Origin: Candidatus Apopatosoma intestinale
GTDB taxonomy: Bacteria; Bacillota; Clostridia; Oscillospirales; CAG-272
Reading direction: 5' to 3'
DNA: 9,772 nucleotides
NCBI GenBank assembly: GCA_018064545.1
Contig: JAGHUY010000105.1
Location: 1 to 9,772, forward strand
Position 1 is the first letter of the stretch, and each line of letters begins with the position of its first letter. Under the pieces are notes generated by a model, which saw only the letters and a program-made list of their open reading frames with translations, was not told where the DNA came from and searched no databases. Positions 7,674-9,772 of this stretch are shown piece after piece. The position numbers and the translations under genes were made by a program.

Positions 7674-9279
7674 AAATCTGCGCCAAACGCCCGGGGCCGA
7701 TCCTGTACAGTCTCTTTCTGAGAAGCAACGCTAATACCGCTTCGACGGCAAAGAACACGCCGTCTACGATCAGCGGACTGACGGCAAAGACCAAGCTCAA
7801 AACCATTGCCGCTCCGATCAAAACCATCCCGCCCAGCATGGAGCCGAAAACGACGACCATCATTGAAAAGCCCTGCTTGGCCACCACCACTTCGTTCGTC
7901 CAGTCCAGATTGTATTTTTTCAGATTGACAAGCAGTCCGATCACACCGAAAACGTACACCCAAACAAGCGGGATCAGCACGGTCAGGATCGCCGAGGAAA
8001 CGTCCATTTTCAGCCCGACGGCGAACAAAAGCGAACCCACCGCCGTAAGGGGGGCGCAGAAAAGAATGTGCGCGGTCATCTTGGCACGCAGGATCGTTTT
8101 TGCGGAGACGGGAAAACTTTTGAGAAGTCCCATACACTTGCCTTCGAGTGAGATCGAATACGCGGAAAGCGAACTCATACCGCCGAATATTCCGAGGAAG
8201 AACGGAACAGCCGGCGTGAGGATTTCCGTCACCTCGCCGAGTAGTTCTGCCGGAATGTCACCGACCTTGATGAGGAGCATCACGCCGAAAATCAAGACCA
8301 TGATCAGCCCGGAGCCGCTGTTGACAAGGAGCATGGAAGAACCGAACACGCGGGACAGTTCTTTTTTGACCAGTGCCCCGAACGCCGAGTTTTTCTCCTT
8401 TGTCCGGCGATATTTCGCTCCCGTCGGCTTTTTGGTATAAAAGTCGTGCAGAACGTTATAGAACCGGCCGAACACACCGCAAACCAGTGCGGCACAGGCA
8501 AGGCTGATGCCGAGGAAAAGGCACGCGGAAGAAACGGAGCCGTTCATCGTCTCCGTGAACCAGCGGGCAAACGGATAATAGCGGAGGAAGCCGAAATTCG
8601 CGTTTGCCAATAGCGCCGCGACGTCCTCCTCTTCTCCGGCCGTCATGCCAATGTTGAAAGACAGGAACACGATCCCGCCGATGAGTGCCACATAAAACAG
8701 CGTGGTGACAAAGCGCATATATTTAAAATGCGCCGCAATATAACTGACGATCGAAGACAGGATCGCGCCGAGCATCATCGGGATCATCGGAACAAACAGC
8801 GCAAAGATCGGGAACAGAACGATATACGTGACCGGAAGCACCGCGCCGCAGAAAAAACTGACAACGTACCACGGCAGCAGGATCATCAGCGTGGAGATGA
8901 GGTCAAACGCGTAGACGGTCGCAATCTTGGACGCGACGACGGTACCGGCCGGGACCGGCAATGAAAACACCATATCGTAGTCTTTGGAGCAGAACACCAG
9001 ATTTTTGACGTTGGTGATCGAAGAAAACAGCGTGAGCGCGGAAGAACTGAACACGAGAAGCGTCAGAATGGTATCCACCTTTCCCGTCAGGGCCACGATA
9101 CCGCTCCCGAACAGCCACTCATACACGCCGATGTAGACGAGCAGAAACGCGTACAGAACGATCATGCCGGCACCGACTGGGCCTTTGGACGCTTTCTTTC
9201 CGGATTTCCGGCTGAACGACTGGTTCAGAGCCGATAAAAACTGCACCCGGAACAGACGGAAAAAGTTACGCATCGGCAT
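7672..9279 (-). CDS. ABC-2-type exporter permease, large two-half membrane protein
   Basis: Complete 535-residue integral membrane protein, the channel partner of the ATPase encoded upstream. Hydrophobic stretches at roughly 38-57, 69-88, 124-145, 150-180, 190-210, 251-270, 322-338, 355-372, 402-422, 430-452, 472-500 and 503-521 suggest about 12 helices, twice the six of a usual ABC-2 permease. The protein seems to have two related halves: KDYDMVFSLPVPAGTV (99-114) in the first and EGKCMGLLKSFPVSAKTI (379-396) in the second. A charged cytoplasmic linker (about 283-307) lies between them. The first ATG (9279) lies inside the end of the ATPase gene, overlapping it by 14 nt. A second ATG follows two codons later (9273). 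No strong ribosome binding site is seen, so coupled translation is likely. The substrate is unknown; lipids, peptides or glycoconjugates are all possible for this superfamily. The next gene downstream is a deacetylase. Confidence 0.87.
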   Translation of the reverse strand: MPMRNFFRLFRVQFLSALNQSFSRKSGKKASKGPVGAGMIVLYAFLLVYIGVYEWLFGSGIVALTGKVDTILTLLVFSSSALTLFSSITNVKNLVFCSKDYDMVFSLPVPAGTVVASKIATVYAFDLISTLMILLPWYVVSFFCGAVLPVTYIVLFPIFALFVPMIPMMLGAILSSIVSYIAAHFKYMRFVTTLFYVALIGGIVFLSFNIGMTAGEEEDVAALLANANFGFLRYYPFARWFTETMNGSVSSACLFLGISLACAALVCGVFGRFYNVLHDFYTKKPTGAKYRRTKEKNSAFGALVKKELSRVFGSSMLLVNSGSGLIMVLIFGVMLLIKVGDIPAELLGEVTEILTPAVPFFLGIFGGMSSLSAYSISLEGKCMGLLKSFPVSAKTILRAKMTAHILFCAPLTAVGSLLFAVGLKMDVSSAILTVLIPLVWVYVFGVIGLLVNLKKYNLDWTNEVVVAKQGFSMMVVVFGSMLGGMVLIGAAMVLSLVFAVSPLIVDGVFFAVEAVLALLLRKRLYRIGPGRLAQI

Positions 9280-9772
9280 TCAGCCCGAGGAACAGTTCCT
9301 CCAAACTGCCGTCACCGACGACCGATGAAGTGTCGCCCGATGCGATCAGTTTGCCCTCCTTGATGATAGCGATCTTATTGCAGAGTTTTTCCGCCACTTC
9401 GAGGACGTGCGTGGAAAAGAAGATCGCACCGCCGGCCGCCGTCATATCGGCAAAAATCTCTTTGAGCAGATGGGCGGCTTTCGGGTCGAGTCCCACAAAC
9501 GGCTCATCGAGGATCAGCAGTTTCGGATGATGGATCAGCGCCGAAATGATGGCCAGTTTCTGCTTCATACCGTGGGAATACGACGAGATCGGCGAACCAA
9601 GGGCTTCCTTGATTTCAAACATTCCGGCATATTTCTCGATGTCGGCGGTTCTCTCCTCTCCGACACCGTAAATGTCCGCGATGAAATTCAGATATTTGGC
9701 ACCCGTCATAAACTCGTACAGATCGGGGTTGTCGGGAATATACGCCATCTCTTTTTTGCAGAAAACCGGGTC
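9266..9772 (-). CDS. ABC-2-type exporter ATP-binding protein, partial (5' end outside window)
   Basis: The frame is open to the window edge. The 168 visible residues begin DPVFCKKEMAYIPDNP, which is the middle of an ABC ATPase domain. The N-terminal part with Walker A lies beyond the window, and the ATG at 9748 is an internal Met. Seen, numbered from the first visible residue: the Q-loop region YIPDNPDLYEF (11-21), where the glutamine usual at this site is not apparent; the signature SYSHGMKQK (64-72), a common ABC-2 variant of LSGGQ; Walker B LLILDEP (85-91); the D-loop GLD (94-96); and the H-loop STHV (120-123). It should power export by the permease encoded next. The gene ends with TAA at 9266, overlapping the permease start by 14 nt. 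Confidence 0.95.
   Translation of the reverse strand, partial: DPVFCKKEMAYIPDNPDLYEFMTGAKYLNFIADIYGVGEERTADIEKYAGMFEIKEALGSPISSYSHGMKQKLAIISALIHHPKLLILDEPFVGLDPKAAHLLKEIFADMTAAGGAIFFSTHVLEVAEKLCNKIAIIKEGKLIASGDTSSVVGDGSLEELFLGLNADA

Noticed and set aside
7664..8137. N-terminal extension of the deacetylase frame to 391 residues
   Set aside because: The extra 158 residues lie in another frame of the permease gene, are Arg-rich and domain-free. A good ribosome binding site sits right before the ATG at 7663.
9288..9300. 13-nt palindrome AGGAACTGTTCCT as a possible operator
   Set aside because: It lies within the coding end of the ATPase gene, is explained by the codons for Glu-Leu-Phe, and has no second copy in the window.

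Overview
The window looks like a chromosomal segment from an uncultured, moderately GC-rich low-G+C-phylum bacterium (Firmicutes/Bacillota), most likely a gut or rumen member of the Clostridia. Supporting signs are the lepA-hemW gene pair, purine-rich GGAGG-type ribosome binding sites, sigma-A-type promoters, compact Rho-independent terminators and a Gram-positive-style surface protein. No RNA gene, CRISPR array, insertion sequence or phage gene is visible. Every gene I support lies on the minus strand, so transcription runs from high to low coordinates.

Unit 1 (window end to about 6928) begins outside the window. It holds the 3' part of an ABC-2-type ATPase, a 535-residue multi-spanning permease overlapping it by 14 nt, and a 233-residue NodB/CE4-type deacetylase starting 8 nt after the permease stop. 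A strong intrinsic terminator directly follows the deacetylase. The ATPase and permease should form an exporter. The deacetylase has no signal peptide, so if it works with the exporter it would act in the cytoplasm.

Unit 2 (about 6912 to 3870) has its own extended -10 promoter and encodes the translational GTPase LepA (EF4) and, 3 nt later, the radical-SAM heme chaperone HemW. This is a conserved housekeeping pair. No convincing terminator follows hemW.

Unit 3 (3810 to about 30) is a single gene with a perfect-consensus -35/-10 promoter, a short leader with two GC-rich hairpins, a strong ribosome binding site and a strong terminator. It encodes a 1191-residue secreted, membrane-anchored protein. 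The order is signal peptide, fibronectin-III-like beta domains, a long Cys/His-rich repeat region (14 CxxC pairs, many with HxH motifs), a beta-rich juxtamembrane domain and one C-terminal transmembrane helix. This is the least explained and most interesting gene here. The exporter-deacetylase operon is the second point of interest.
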